Source: Schinkia azotoformans LMG 9581
Lineage (GTDB): Bacteria > Bacillota > Bacilli > Bacillales > Bacillaceae_J
Direction of reading: 5' to 3'
Assembly (NCBI RefSeq): GCF_000307855.1
Contig: NZ_AJLR01000057.1
Coordinates: forward strand, 1 to 33,426
Length of the DNA stretch: 33,426 nt
Shown here: piece by piece, positions 1 through 7,582 of the stretch
Layout: every line of letters begins with the position of its first letter
Numbering within the stretch: the first letter of the stretch is position 1
The notes under the pieces: generated by a model
What the model was told of the DNA's origin: nothing
The model's input: the letters and a program-made list of their open reading frames with translations, nothing else
The model's database searches: none
Program-made: the position numbers and the translations under genes

Positions 1-1421
1 GGAAACATATCTACCGGCTGAATATATTCTACCTTGTATGCTTTACTTAAAAACTGTATATCCTTAGCAAGTGTTGATGGATTGCAGGATACGTAGACCA
101 TTCGTTTTGGTTTAATTTTAAAAACTGTTTCTAGAAATTTTTGATCACAACCTACTCGTGGTGGATCAACTACAATGATATCCGGGTGCCAGCCTTCTTT
201 TTCCCATTTTGGCAGCCAGTATTCCGCTTTGCCAACTGCATAATAAGTATTTTCCAAGTCATGTTTGGCAGCATTTTCGCGAGCGTCGACAATAGAATCT
301 TCAATCGTATCCATCCCGCGAATTTCAGATGCACCTTTCGCCAACCAAAGTCCGATTGTTCCTACACCACAGTATGCATCTACCAATTTTTCCTTTCCAG
401 TAAGCTGTGCAGCTTTTTTGACCTCATTATAGAGTTTCACAGTTTGAACCGGATTCAATTGAAAGAATGCTCTGGCAGAAAGTTCAAACGATAGGTCTCC
501 TAACGTTTCTTGAATAAATTCTTCGCCTTGCAGATGAATCGTTTCATCACCAAAGATTATTGAGGTCTTATCCCCATTTACATTTTGAAGTACTGAATTT
601 ACTTCTGGAAGGCGTTTGTTAACTTCCGCAATGAAATTATCCACTTCAGGAAATTCTCGTTTTGTCGTAACAAGGACTAATTGAATCTGTCCAGACGCAA
701 ATCCCACTCTTGTTACGATTGTACGAACAAAGCCTTTCCGTTTCTTTTCATTATAGATTGGAATATTTAAGTCTTCCAAAATTTGTTTAACAATTTGAGT
801 CACTTTATTTGTACTCGGATGCTGAACCATACAGTCAGATATATCTATTAACTTATGGGAATTTAAGCCGTATAAACCTGCCAACACTTTTTGCTCATCA
901 CGACCAACCTGGAGCTGACTTTTATTGCGGTATCCCCATGGATTTTCCATACCAATCGTTTCACGAATATCAAGCTGTTCAATATTTAGGTTGGTATGTC
1001 TTTCGAGGGCTTGGATCACAATATCTCGCTTCTCTTTTAACTGCTGCTTATAATCTAAGTGTTGAAGCTGACAGCCACCGCATTCTTCGTAAATCGGACA
1101 TAATGGTTGGACCCGATATTGGGATTTTTGACGAATCTTTTTCACTTTTGCTTCGGCAAAATTTTTTTGAACCTTTGTTGCTTCTGCTACGACGATTTCC
1201 CCAGGTAATGCACCTTGGACAAATACGGTTTGCTTTTTAAAGAAGCCGACACCTTCCCCGTTAATTCCAAGTCTTTTAATTGTGAGCGGAAATTCCTGCC
1301 CGACTTGTAGTTGGGACGTTTTATCTGATCTTTGATCGTTTCGTTGATTGCTTTGGCTTTGATTTTGGAATCTTGGTTCTTTTTGTTTATTTTGGGTATG
1401 TTTTTGCTTTTGGTTAGCCAT
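1..1421 (-). CDS. 23S rRNA (uracil-5-)-methyltransferase, RlmD/RlmCD (TrmA) family, 3' end cut by window
   Basis: This is a SAM-dependent RNA m5U methyltransferase. I translated it by hand from ATG at 1421: 473 complete codons without a stop, running off the left edge. After a Gln/Lys-rich tail of about 35 residues comes a TRAM-like RNA-binding domain (about 40-95). Iron-sulfur ligands C108, C114 and C117 (CX5CX2C) and C197 follow. The SAM motif reads [15 protein letters not shown], then [10 protein letters not shown], and the catalytic Cys is C446 in [12 protein letters not shown]. The last visible residues, PVDMF(P), match the family's C-terminal motif, so only about 10 residues are missing. 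A GGAG lies 8 nt before the ATG. Proximity to pdaA suggests the YfjO lineage of B. subtilis rather than YefA (RlmCD). The target uridine (U747, U1939 or another) cannot be told from sequence. Confidence 0.9.
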   Translation of the reverse strand, partial: MANQKQKHTQNKQKEPRFQNQSQSNQRNDQRSDKTSQLQVGQEFPLTIKRLGINGEGVGFFKKQTVFVQGALPGEIVVAEATKVQKNFAEAKVKKIRQKSQYRVQPLCPIYEECGGCQLQHLDYKQQLKEKRDIVIQALERHTNLNIEQLDIRETIGMENPWGYRNKSQLQVGRDEQKVLAGLYGLNSHKLIDISDCMVQHPSTNKVTQIVKQILEDLNIPIYNEKKRKGFVRTIVTRVGFASGQIQLVLVTTKREFPEVDNFIAEVNKRLPEVNSVLQNVNGDKTSIIFGDETIHLQGEEFIQETLGDLSFELSARAFFQLNPVQTVKLYNEVKKAAQLTGKEKLVDAYCGVGTIGLWLAKGASEIRGMDTIEDSIVDARENAAKHDLENTYYAVGKAEYWLPKWEKEGWHPDIIVVDPPRVGCDQKFLETVFKIKPKRMVYVSCNPSTLAKDIQFLSKAYKVEYIQPVDMF

Positions 1422-1500
1422 TTTTTTTACTCCATTTCAATATTCTCAGTTCCTATTATGTTTTATTTTTTGCATTCAGGCAAATGATTGGATAAAATGC

Positions 1501-1537
1501 AAAAAACCAGCATTAGGTTCATGCCTAGTACTGGTTT
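1501..1537 (-). terminator. Rho-independent terminator of pdaA
   Basis: On the minus strand AAACCAG pairs with CTGGTTT around an inner TAGG/CCTA stem, and a run of six T follows. It lies about 100 bp downstream of the pdaA stop, with the GC-rich short repeat between them. Confidence 0.8.
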
Positions 1538-1566
1538 CAATAATGGGACAAAGAACATCATACTAT

Positions 1567-1634
1567 GGCACACTGAGCCGGAGTTCCCGACCCCGTGGCT
1601 TGGCTCATGGGACAGAGAACCCGACCCCGCGGCC
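1567..1634. repeat. GC-rich short dispersed repeat, two tandem half-copies
   Basis: Two direct half-copies share a CCCGACCCCG core, flanked by GAGTT/GAGAA on one side and TGGC/CGGC on the other, joined by a GGCTCATGGGACA linker. The same core recurs degraded at 2692-2716 and in opposite orientation at 6868-6900. The local GC content is far above the surroundings. It sits between the pdaA stop and its terminator, so it would be in the mRNA. Confidence 0.6.
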
Positions 1635-1638
1635 CAAT

Positions 1639-2466
1639 TTAGTCCATATAATTCTGATACAATAACGGTTTTGGCATACTTTTCTCTAGCATTAGGTCAT
1701 CCAAACTTTTGAAGGTGTAACCTTGTTCGTGGAGGGTATCAATCACTTTTTCCAGTGCTTTGGCGTTGTCCTCTGACACTGTATGTAGGAGGATAACCGC
1801 CCCAGGATGGATTTGATTCACGATATTATCATAAGCATATTTCCAACCTTTTTGATTATTTATATGCCAATCAACAAAGGCCAACGACCAAAATACGTTT
1901 ACATACCCATGGTCCCCTGAAAGCTTTAATGTTCTTTCACTAAAAATTCCTCTTGGTGGACGTAGGTACATCATATCTGATTTTCCAGTAATTTTTTTAT
2001 ATTCTTCCTCTACGAGCTGTAATTCTTTTTTCAAGCGAATATCACTAACTTGCGTTAAATCAGGATGGTGCCAAGAATGGTTTCCAACGATATGGCCTTC
2101 ATTCACCATTCTTTTTACTAAATCGGCATTTTCAGTTAAGTAATGACCTGTAACAAAAAACGTTGCTGGCACCTTTTTCTTTTTTAATATATCTAAAATA
2201 TCGGCTGTAAATCCATTTTCATAGCCGTTGTCAAAGGTTAAGTAAATGTCTTTTTTTGATGTATCCCCTAAATAGAATGATCCATATTTTGCAAGGATGG
2301 ATTTAAAAAATTCACCCGCATCTGCAGGTTCATGGTTGCGGCTTTTCTTCATCCCCCAATGTATCGGGTTGTTTGGAGGTGTTTCAGCCTGTATCGTATT
2401 AAAACCACCAAAAAGAAATACAATAATTGTAACGATTTGGAATGCAGCTTTTTTTGCACCTTTCAT
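1639..2466 (-). CDS. pdaA: Polysaccharide deacetylase PdaA (delta-lactam biosynthetic de-N-acetylase)
   Basis: PdaA removes the acetyl group from peptidoglycan muramic acid during muramic delta-lactam formation in the spore cortex, which is needed for germination. The protein has 275 residues. A signal peptide or N-terminal anchor spans about 1-27 (ending near TIQA). The NodB domain follows with TFDNGYENG (77-85), the PdaA variant of TFDDG. Metal-binding histidines lie in GNHSWHHPDL (H130, H134). YLRPPRG is at 167-173 and LLHTVS is near the end. I chose ATG 2466 because AGGAGG lies 8 nt upstream and the secretion signal starts there. The open frame extends to 2670, but that extension runs through repeat copy C and lacks a signal. 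The gene is followed by its own terminator. Confidence 0.93.
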   Translation of the reverse strand: MKGAKKAAFQIVTIIVFLFGGFNTIQAETPPNNPIHWGMKKSRNHEPADAGEFFKSILAKYGSFYLGDTSKKDIYLTFDNGYENGFTADILDILKKKKVPATFFVTGHYLTENADLVKRMVNEGHIVGNHSWHHPDLTQVSDIRLKKELQLVEEEYKKITGKSDMMYLRPPRGIFSERTLKLSGDHGYVNVFWSLAFVDWHINNQKGWKYAYDNIVNQIHPGAVILLHTVSEDNAKALEKVIDTLHEQGYTFKSLDDLMLEKSMPKPLLYQNYMD

Positions 2467-2550
2467 TAAAAATGCCTCCTTATTTGGCAAATCTATATCT
2501 ATATTTTTTGAAAGGTGGATACTTTCATACCAAACATCATTTTCCATTAG

Positions 2551-2689
2551 AAAAGCGGAGGCGACCTGTTTAGCGACGTATGGACTAGAGCACATCGACT
2601 GAGATAAAGGAAACACTAAGAGCGAAGCGATTAGATGTTGACTTATCGTAGGGAGGTGGGCAAAGTCCACTGGTCGCTGGAGCTAGACA
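2551..2689 (+). repeat. 145-bp covarying repeat, copy C
   Basis: Copy C begins with AAAAGCGGAGGCG and ends with GGAGCTAGACA. It keeps stem AGCGAC/GTCGCT, stem GGACT/AGTCC, the CACATC/GGTGGG stem (one mismatch), the fixed GATAA/TTATC and AACA/TGTT pairs, and a variable tip stem CTAA/TTAG. The outermost GGGCGCT arm is deleted. It lies upstream of pdaA in the opposite sense. Confidence 0.85.
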
Positions 2690-2691
2690 TA

Positions 2692-2716
2692 GAACCGTGA
2701 CAGAGAACCCGACCTC
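2692..2716 (+). repeat. GC-rich short repeat fragment
   Basis: A fragment reading ACAGAGAACCCGACC followed by TCTGGCTC, the same core as at 1567-1634. It directly follows repeat copy C. Confidence 0.45.
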
Positions 2717-2725
2717 TGGCTCGAA

Positions 2726-2761
2726 TTCGAAAAAAAGAAGAGTACCTTGAAAAAGATACCC
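2726..2761 (-). terminator. Rho-independent terminator of the fumarase gene
   Basis: On the minus strand GGGTATC pairs with GGTACTC (with G-U pairs) around a short loop, and TTCTTTTTTT follows. It lies 18 bp after the fumarase stop. Confidence 0.75.
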
Positions 2762-2778
2762 TTCCTTTAAAATGTATT

Positions 2779-4338
2779 TTAGTTAAATACTTTTTCTTTG
2801 AATTGTGCAAGCTTTTCAAGAGATGATTTGTCAACGTCTTGATGTAGACTGTTTCCGTGTGAATCCATTGTTACAACAGCTTTGAAGCCTTTAACGCTTA
2901 GATGCCACATTGCTTCGGGAATACCGAATTGTGTTAAGTCTACGCCGTCAACAGATTCGATGCAATCTGCATAGTATTGAGCAGCACCACCGATAGCATT
3001 TAAGTATACACCGCCATGCTCTTCTAATGCTTTCAATGTTTTCGGCCCCATACCACCTTTACCGATAACAGCACGGATACCAAATTTCTTCATGATGTCG
3101 CCTTGATAAGGCTCCTCACGAATACTTGTTGTAGGTCCTGCAGCTTTAACATGCCATTTGCCTTCATCATCTTTAAGCATTACTGGACCACAGTGATAAA
3201 TGATTTGACCATTTAGATCAACTGGTGCATCATGCTCATTTAAGTAATGATGAATCGCATCACGGCCTGTGTACATTCTGCCATTGATTGTTACAACGTC
3301 ACCAACTTTTAGTGAACGGATTTGTTCTTCAGTAATTGGTGCTTGAAGAACTACCTCACGTGATTCACTTGCAGTTTCAGATGCAGCAGCAACTTCCTGC
3401 CCGACTTCTTTTGCAAAATCAACGTCATCACCTTCTTGGTAATGCCATTCTTTAATTTCGCCAGTTACAGGATCAACTTTCACACCTTGACGGCGGAATG
3501 CCCAGCAGTTATAAGCAACTGATACATAGAAGCTTGCAGGAATACGGTGCATAGCACCAACTTTACAGCCTAATAATGTTGTTTCTCCGCCAAAGCCCAT
3601 TGTTCCGATACCAAGCTTATTGGCATTTGCCATTACATATTCTTCAAGTTTACGTAGATCTTCAACTGGATTTACATCATCAACGTTTCTGAACAGTTGC
3701 TCTTTTGCAAGATCATATCCTGAGCTGCGGTCTCCACCGATTCCAACTCCAATAAATCCAGCAGAACAGCCTTGACCTTGTGCTTGGTATACAGAGTGCA
3801 TAATACATTTACGGATACCGTCTAAGTCACGTCCTGCACGTCCAAGACCTTCTAATTCACATGGTAAGCTATATTGAATATTTTTATTTTCACAGCCGCC
3901 ACCTTTTAAAATGAGGCGAACATCGATATAATCTTTTTCCCATTGTTCAAATTTAACAACTGGTACTCCATCACCAAGGTTGTCCCCACTGTTTGCGCCA
4001 GTTAATGAATCAACTGAGTTTGGACGAAGTTTTCCGTTTTTAGTTGCTTCTACAACCGCTTTACGGATTGCCTCTTTAATTTCTAACTGATTAACACCAA
4101 CAGGAGTCTTAACTTTAAAAGTAGGAAGACCTGTGTCCTGACAAATCGGTGAAATATTCTCCTCAGCCATCACAATATTATTTGAAATCGTGTCTAAAGA
4201 CATCGCCGCTCTTGTACCGGCACTTTCGCTTAGTTTAGCTTGGTAAATAGCGCGACGAGCATCTTTTGGCAGCTTTGTTGATGTTTCAACAACTAAATTG
4301 TACATGCTTTCAAATAATTGATTCATACTGTTCCCCAT
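2779..4338 (-). CDS. Class I fumarate hydratase (iron-sulfur, fused alpha and beta domains)
   Basis: The enzyme interconverts fumarate and malate in the TCA cycle with an oxygen-sensitive 4Fe-4S cluster. Its 519 residues carry the alpha domain then the beta domain in one chain, the usual class I length. Probable cluster cysteines are in ICQDTGLP (C66), KGGGCENKN and LLGCKVG. Other family blocks are GVGIGGDR, GRMYTGRDAIHHYL, IYHCGP, AAGPTTS and IGKGGMG. Two starts are possible. ATG 4338 (MGNS) has its purine-rich site only 3 nt away. ATG 4326 (MNQLF) has GGGGA at about 6 nt and may be the real one. It has its own terminator. B. subtilis relies on the unrelated class II enzyme (CitG), so this gene is not part of the shared yfj-yfk order. 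Tartrate dehydratase is less likely given the fused architecture. Confidence 0.92.
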   Translation of the reverse strand: MGNSMNQLFESMYNLVVETSTKLPKDARRAIYQAKLSESAGTRAAMSLDTISNNIVMAEENISPICQDTGLPTFKVKTPVGVNQLEIKEAIRKAVVEATKNGKLRPNSVDSLTGANSGDNLGDGVPVVKFEQWEKDYIDVRLILKGGGCENKNIQYSLPCELEGLGRAGRDLDGIRKCIMHSVYQAQGQGCSAGFIGVGIGGDRSSGYDLAKEQLFRNVDDVNPVEDLRKLEEYVMANANKLGIGTMGFGGETTLLGCKVGAMHRIPASFYVSVAYNCWAFRRQGVKVDPVTGEIKEWHYQEGDDVDFAKEVGQEVAAASETASESREVVLQAPITEEQIRSLKVGDVVTINGRMYTGRDAIHHYLNEHDAPVDLNGQIIYHCGPVMLKDDEGKWHVKAAGPTTSIREEPYQGDIMKKFGIRAVIGKGGMGPKTLKALEEHGGVYLNAIGGAAQYYADCIESVDGVDLTQFGIPEAMWHLSVKGFKAVVTMDSHGNSLHQDVDKSSLEKLAQFKEKVFN

Positions 4339-4435
4339 TCCCCTCTTTTTTGAAAAATAAACAATTCTGAATACGCTAATTAACTTCCACTCCCCATTAT
4401 AATACTAGTCCTATTTTTTCGAAACCCTATAATAA

Positions 4436-4503
4436 GAAAAGCGTAAGCGCTTTGCTCATTGCCGTACAAACTGGAGGGGCTTCGACTGAGATAAAGGAAA
4501 CAG
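4436..4503 (+). repeat. 145-bp covarying repeat, truncated copy E
   Basis: It matches the first half of the family: AAAAGCG start, AAACTGGAG, then CGACTGAGATAAAGGAAACA, ending at GAGCCAGTTCGC. The whole 3' half is missing. Locally AAAGCG/CGCTTT and AACTGG/CCAGTT can pair instead. It ends 12 nt from the stop codon of the oppositely oriented SE1561 gene. Confidence 0.65.
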
Positions 4504-4514
4504 AGCCAGTTCGC

Positions 4515-4697
4515 TTACCAATCCGGTTTAAATTGATTTATTTTCCCTTGAAGATCATCCAGCATTTCCAAAAGTCGATCAATATCATTTACATCCGCCT
4601 CTTCCGGATCAAGTGAGTCCAATACTTTTAGTAAAAGATTTAGACGATTCGTTAAATATTCGATCTGTTGTTTTTTGTCATGTATCGCATTTCCCAT
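4515..4697 (-). CDS. SE1561 family small protein (YfjT-like)
   Basis: A 60-residue acidic protein predicted to be all helix, with no membrane segment or signal. The start is MGNAIHDKKQQIEYL; the heptad-like LTNRLNLLLKVLDSLD is followed by DINDIDRLLEMLDDL-type helices, which suggest a small coiled coil. This pattern matches the uncharacterised SE1561 family. The likely B. subtilis counterpart is YfjT, which as I recall lies next to pdaA. AAGGGAG lies 8 nt before the ATG. It is a single gene between fumarase and yfkD with no co-directional partner closer than 120 bp. The function is unknown. Confidence 0.8.
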   Translation of the reverse strand: MGNAIHDKKQQIEYLTNRLNLLLKVLDSLDPEEADVNDIDRLLEMLDDLQGKINQFKPDW

Positions 4698-4766
4698 ATT
4701 GTTAGCTCCCTTCTCATCTGCTTTTAATCTTAATCCAATTGCCGATATTTTGACAAATAGAAAAAT

Positions 4767-4810
4767 AAAAGGACTTGTATCGAATATTAAAATCCACTAC
4801 AAGTCCTTTT
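4767..4810 (-). terminator. Rho-independent terminator of yfkE-yfkD
   Basis: A perfect 13-bp stem AAAAGGACTTGTA/TACAAGTCCTTTT with an 18-nt loop. On the minus strand it continues into ATTTTTC. It starts 14 bp after the yfkD stop. Confidence 0.85.
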
Positions 4811-4823
4811 GTATTGTTGTTAT

Positions 4824-5642
4824 TCATTTAGGTGTATCAGTTGTAACGAATTTAAATGACAAATGATCTTGAACCGGGATCCATGCCCCAATCCCTTGCT
4901 GAGTTACGTTTTTAATTTTGAGCTTAGCTTTGCTGCCTTTGAATTCCAGATAAACTTCACCAAATGTGACCTTCCCTTTTTCATTCACAGCTGGGGCAAA
5001 TGCATATAAGTAACCAAGCTTTTTAGGAGTTACATTATACACATGCTCCTTTTTCGTGCCTTGTCCTATTACTGTATCAAATGCTAATGGCAGCTCTGTT
5101 TTCTTCATAGCTGTTAGCATCATCATTTTTTGAACTTCTTCCGCATTATTGATTCTTGAGGTTAGACCGCCTTTGATCACCGTTTCTTCTTCTTGTTGAT
5201 AATGGATTTTTTGAGGAGTTTTTCCGCCCCGGTTATCAAACTTGTTCGTATTGGCAGGTTTATACTCCCAATTTATATTGGTTTCTGTCGACTCGTAGCT
5301 TAATGGCCACTGCCCTAGATAAATTGTAGCCCGGAAACCAACTGCAGTTGGTGTTGTGTTAATGGAAGATTCATTCAGTATACGTATAAGGTCCGGGTTT
5401 TGAATTGGCACATCCGCAGTTTCGAGCAATGTTTTTGCTAAGTCACTTGGTTGAAGATACGGCAAATCCTGAGTTGGATTGGGATACGTATTCTCTTTCG
5501 AAATATCAAGGACAGCGTCTGGCACTTTTATTTTGTGTGTTTTAGCTTGTTTTGTATTTTCCGCGCCTATAGATCCTTGAAAACTGAACAATGTTAGAAC
5601 AAGTGTAGCTACTATTACTAATGTACTTTTTAGCGCTTTCAC
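4824..5642 (-). CDS. yfkD: YfkD family exported protein
   Basis: A secreted or membrane-anchored protein of 272 residues; the family has no known biochemical role. The N-terminus MKALKSTLVIVATLVLTLFS is a signal peptide with cleavage likely near SIGAEN (about 27). The rest is soluble with no transmembrane segment or Cys pair. The start is GTG at 5642 with GGAGG 7 nt upstream; an overlapping ATG one base away is immediately followed by an out-of-frame stop. It lies 87 bp downstream of yfkE on the same strand, as I recall for B. subtilis, so the two probably form an operon ending at the 4767-4810 terminator. An imperfect CTTCGAAA/TTTCGAAG hairpin sits just upstream of the ribosome site. Confidence 0.85.
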   Translation of the reverse strand: MKALKSTLVIVATLVLTLFSFQGSIGAENTKQAKTHKIKVPDAVLDISKENTYPNPTQDLPYLQPSDLAKTLLETADVPIQNPDLIRILNESSINTTPTAVGFRATIYLGQWPLSYESTETNINWEYKPANTNKFDNRGGKTPQKIHYQQEEETVIKGGLTSRINNAEEVQKMMMLTAMKKTELPLAFDTVIGQGTKKEHVYNVTPKKLGYLYAFAPAVNEKGKVTFGEVYLEFKGSKAKLKIKNVTQQGIGAWIPVQDHLSFKFVTTDTPK

Positions 5643-5729
5643 ATAGAGACCTCCTTCGAAATACTTATTTGTATTTTTTTCGAAGAATTGCTTGTTTATC
5701 CATAGACCATATTGGAAATTTATGGATGT

Positions 5730-6788
5730 CTACAGCAAATAAAACCCAATTCCCATAATCATGTAAGCAGCAAGGAGCGTTGCGCCTTCGAACCAGTTTG
5801 TTTCACCGTCATTCGCAATTGCAATCGTTAGTAATACTGCTGTCACCATGGAGATCAGTTCCGGCATTGTAAATACTAATGGCATTGACTTTTCGAAAAA
5901 CAGCGATATCAATACTAAAACTGGTGCAACAAACATCGCAACCTGTAGGGTAGAACCAACTGCAATTTCAACAGCCACCCCCATTTTGTTTTTATAAGCC
6001 ATTATAATGGCAGATGCATGTTCTGCGGCATTACCTACGATGGCAACGATGATTACCCCGATAAACAATTCGCTCCAGCCAAAGGTTTCTGCCACCTCTG
6101 CAAATGTATGTACAAGTTTTTCCGATACATAAGCAACTGCAAGTGTTGCTATAAGTAAAACAGCAAGGGCTTTACCCATCCCCCACTCCGCTACCTCTTC
6201 ATGTTCACTTGCCCCCTCAGAGGTAGACTGGTATACACCACGATGAGTAACCAACTTAAAGAATAGGGCAGCTAAATAAAGGAGAATTAATATAATTGAA
6301 ATTCCTGAACTTAGAGCAAGTTTATGCCCCTCACCCATCCCTTGGGTAAATACTTCCGGGATTACGAATGCTACGATTACCGCAAAAACTAAAAGTCCTG
6401 AATTATGCCTAGCATCATATACATTAAACTTCTGGCGTTTATACCTTACACCGCCAACAAAAAAGGATAAGCCGGCGACTAACAATAAGTTACCTAAAAC
6501 CGAACCGGTCAAAGAAGCAAGGACAACACCAACTAACCCGGCTTTTAATGAGAAAATTGAAATGATTAATTCCACTGCATTTCCAAAGGTCGCATTCAAC
6601 AATCCACCAATTCGCTCCCCAGCAACAACTGCTAAACTTTCTGTTGCTCGACCCATAAAGCCTGCTAACGCGATAATCGTTAAACAATATATGACAAACA
6701 TAATTATTGTTGGGAAATGAAGCAAACTTCCAATTACAGATAAAGGCACCCCAATCACAGCCATGATGAGGAATATTTTATTTACCAT
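5730..6788 (-). CDS. yfkE: Calcium/proton antiporter, CaCA/CAX family
   Basis: A membrane exchanger that exports Ca2+ against H+. It has 352 residues with about eleven hydrophobic segments in two homologous halves. Each half carries the alpha-repeat motif: GNAVE at 69-73 and GNAAE at 252-256, whose glutamates bind Ca2+ in this family. A hydrophilic, acidic loop (about 180-205, TSEGASEHEEVAEWG) separates the halves. Length and motifs match B. subtilis YfkE (also called ChaA or Cax). The ATG at 6788 has a weak GAAGGG site. It is the first gene of the yfkE-yfkD pair. Confidence 0.92.
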   Translation of the reverse strand: MVNKIFLIMAVIGVPLSVIGSLLHFPTIIMFVIYCLTIIALAGFMGRATESLAVVAGERIGGLLNATFGNAVELIISIFSLKAGLVGVVLASLTGSVLGNLLLVAGLSFFVGGVRYKRQKFNVYDARHNSGLLVFAVIVAFVIPEVFTQGMGEGHKLALSSGISIILILLYLAALFFKLVTHRGVYQSTSEGASEHEEVAEWGMGKALAVLLIATLAVAYVSEKLVHTFAEVAETFGWSELFIGVIIVAIVGNAAEHASAIIMAYKNKMGVAVEIAVGSTLQVAMFVAPVLVLISLFFEKSMPLVFTMPELISMVTAVLLTIAIANDGETNWFEGATLLAAYMIMGIGFYLL

Positions 6789-6867
6789 ATAAATAAACCA
6801 ACCCTTCTACAAAAATGAACTTCCTCATTATAGTTTCCAAATTCATTCAAAAGTAATCGAACCACAA

Positions 6868-6900
6868 GGCCGTGGGACACGGGGTCGGGAACTGTGGCTC
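6868..6900 (-). repeat. GC-rich short repeat copy, inverted
   Basis: It contains CACGGGGTCGGGAACTGTGG, the complement of the GAGTTCCCGACCCCGTGGC core seen at 1567-1634. It lies in the yfkE upstream region. Confidence 0.5.
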
Positions 6901-6943
6901 AATTCCGCATCCGCCCCTTTTTACAAAATTTTTTTAAAATTCA

Positions 6944-6973
6944 TTGACCAAATTAACACTACTGTTATATAAT
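6944..6973 (+). promoter_or_regulatory. Candidate sigma-A promoter of the BH0509-type gene
   Basis: TTGACC (6944-6949), an 18-nt spacer, then TATAAT (6968-6973). The start of transcription would be near 6980, about 55 nt before the ATG. Confidence 0.7.
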
Positions 6974-7034
6974 ACAATTAACAATTAAACATCTGTAATA
7001 CTACAGAAAAATAAAATTTTAGGGGGCTTTTAAA

Positions 7035-7196
7035 ATGAGTCGACAAGAACGGAGAAACATGATTGAGTTTATTACTAGAAACAGAAGGTTTGATAACGAA
7101 AATCTTATGTATATGACAGATGAAGAAATTGAGCACATTTACAACAGCACATACTATTATTTCGAGGAATTTATCGAAGACAATATTATCCAGTAA
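7035..7196 (+). CDS. BH0509-type small protein
   Basis: A 53-residue cytoplasmic protein beginning MSRQERRNMIEFITRNRRFD, with a C-terminus rich in Glu and Tyr (EEIEHIYNSTYYYFEEF). The start matches what I recall of the short BH0509 family, whose function is unknown. Support for a real gene is strong: AGGGGG 8 nt before the ATG, a near-consensus promoter at 6944-6973 and an intrinsic terminator at 7257-7285, so it is its own transcription unit. The charge pattern, basic N-terminal half and acidic C-terminal half, suggests a partner-binding helix pair, but this is only inference. Confidence 0.75.
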   Translation: MSRQERRNMIEFITRNRRFDNENLMYMTDEEIEHIYNSTYYYFEEFIEDNIIQ

Positions 7197-7204
7197 TTAG
7201 AATA

Positions 7205-7368
7205 AGATGACGCAGGGGTTGAAGTTCATTGACTAATAATGGAATAGAGCAAAGTAGCCTCTGTTATGATACAGGGGCGTTTTTTCTGCCTTTGTAGTAA
7301 AAACTTCTCTGCCCCCGATATGTCCTCTTCCCCTCTTATTGTACAAGGATTCAACCCCTGATTTTATG
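7205..7368. repeat. Inverted-repeat-bounded segment downstream of the BH0509-type gene
   Basis: CAGGGGTTGAA (7213-7223) is the exact inverse of TTCAACCCCTG (7350-7360), enclosing about 125 bp with no ORF. The terminator 7257-7285 lies inside. It could be a MITE-like remnant or a folded 3' region. No target-site duplication is evident. Confidence 0.5.
7257..7285 (+). terminator. Rho-independent terminator of the BH0509-type gene
   Basis: GCCTCTGT pairs with ACAGGGGC (one G-U) around a 6-nt loop, then GTTTTTT. Confidence 0.8.
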
Positions 7369-7419
7369 CCTCCAACAAAAAAGTTCCAATTATATTTTTA
7401 AAAATAAATAACTCTTTCT

Positions 7420-7466
7420 TTGAACTTTACTGTTTCCATGTTATAATTTATTTATAATTATTTTAA
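7420..7466 (+). promoter_or_regulatory. pfeT promoter with overlapping PerR box
   Basis: Sigma-A elements are TTGAAC (7420-7425), a 16-nt spacer and TATAAT (7442-7447). At 7452-7466 lies TTATAATTATTTTAA, a 7-1-7 palindrome differing from the Per box consensus TTATAATNATTATAA at one position. It covers the expected transcription start (about 7454), a position where a bound repressor would block transcription. B. subtilis pfeT (zosA) is PerR-controlled, so the context agrees. The leader of about 130 nt before the start codon shows no riboswitch that I recognise. Confidence 0.7.
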
Positions 7467-7582
7467 TCTTATAGTAAAAATAATTTTAAACAATTTTAGG
7501 GAAACAAAGCATATACTACTTAAGAATTTAAGAATAATAGCTGATTTTCATTATCAATTGCTTTTATCGGGAGGGATATAAA

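Noticed and set aside
1488-1712. 74-codon plus-strand ORF
   Set aside because: It overlaps the pdaA terminator, the GC-rich repeat and the pdaA 3' end; no ribosome site.
2467-2670. N-terminal extension of the pdaA frame by 68 codons
   Set aside because: It passes through repeat copy C, lacks a ribosome site and would bury the signal peptide; AGGAGG precedes the internal ATG at 2466.
7448-7582. Riboswitch (Mn, NiCo or other metal class) in the pfeT leader
   Set aside because: No conserved core of the known metal-sensing RNAs could be found, and there is no terminator-antiterminator pair before the start codon.
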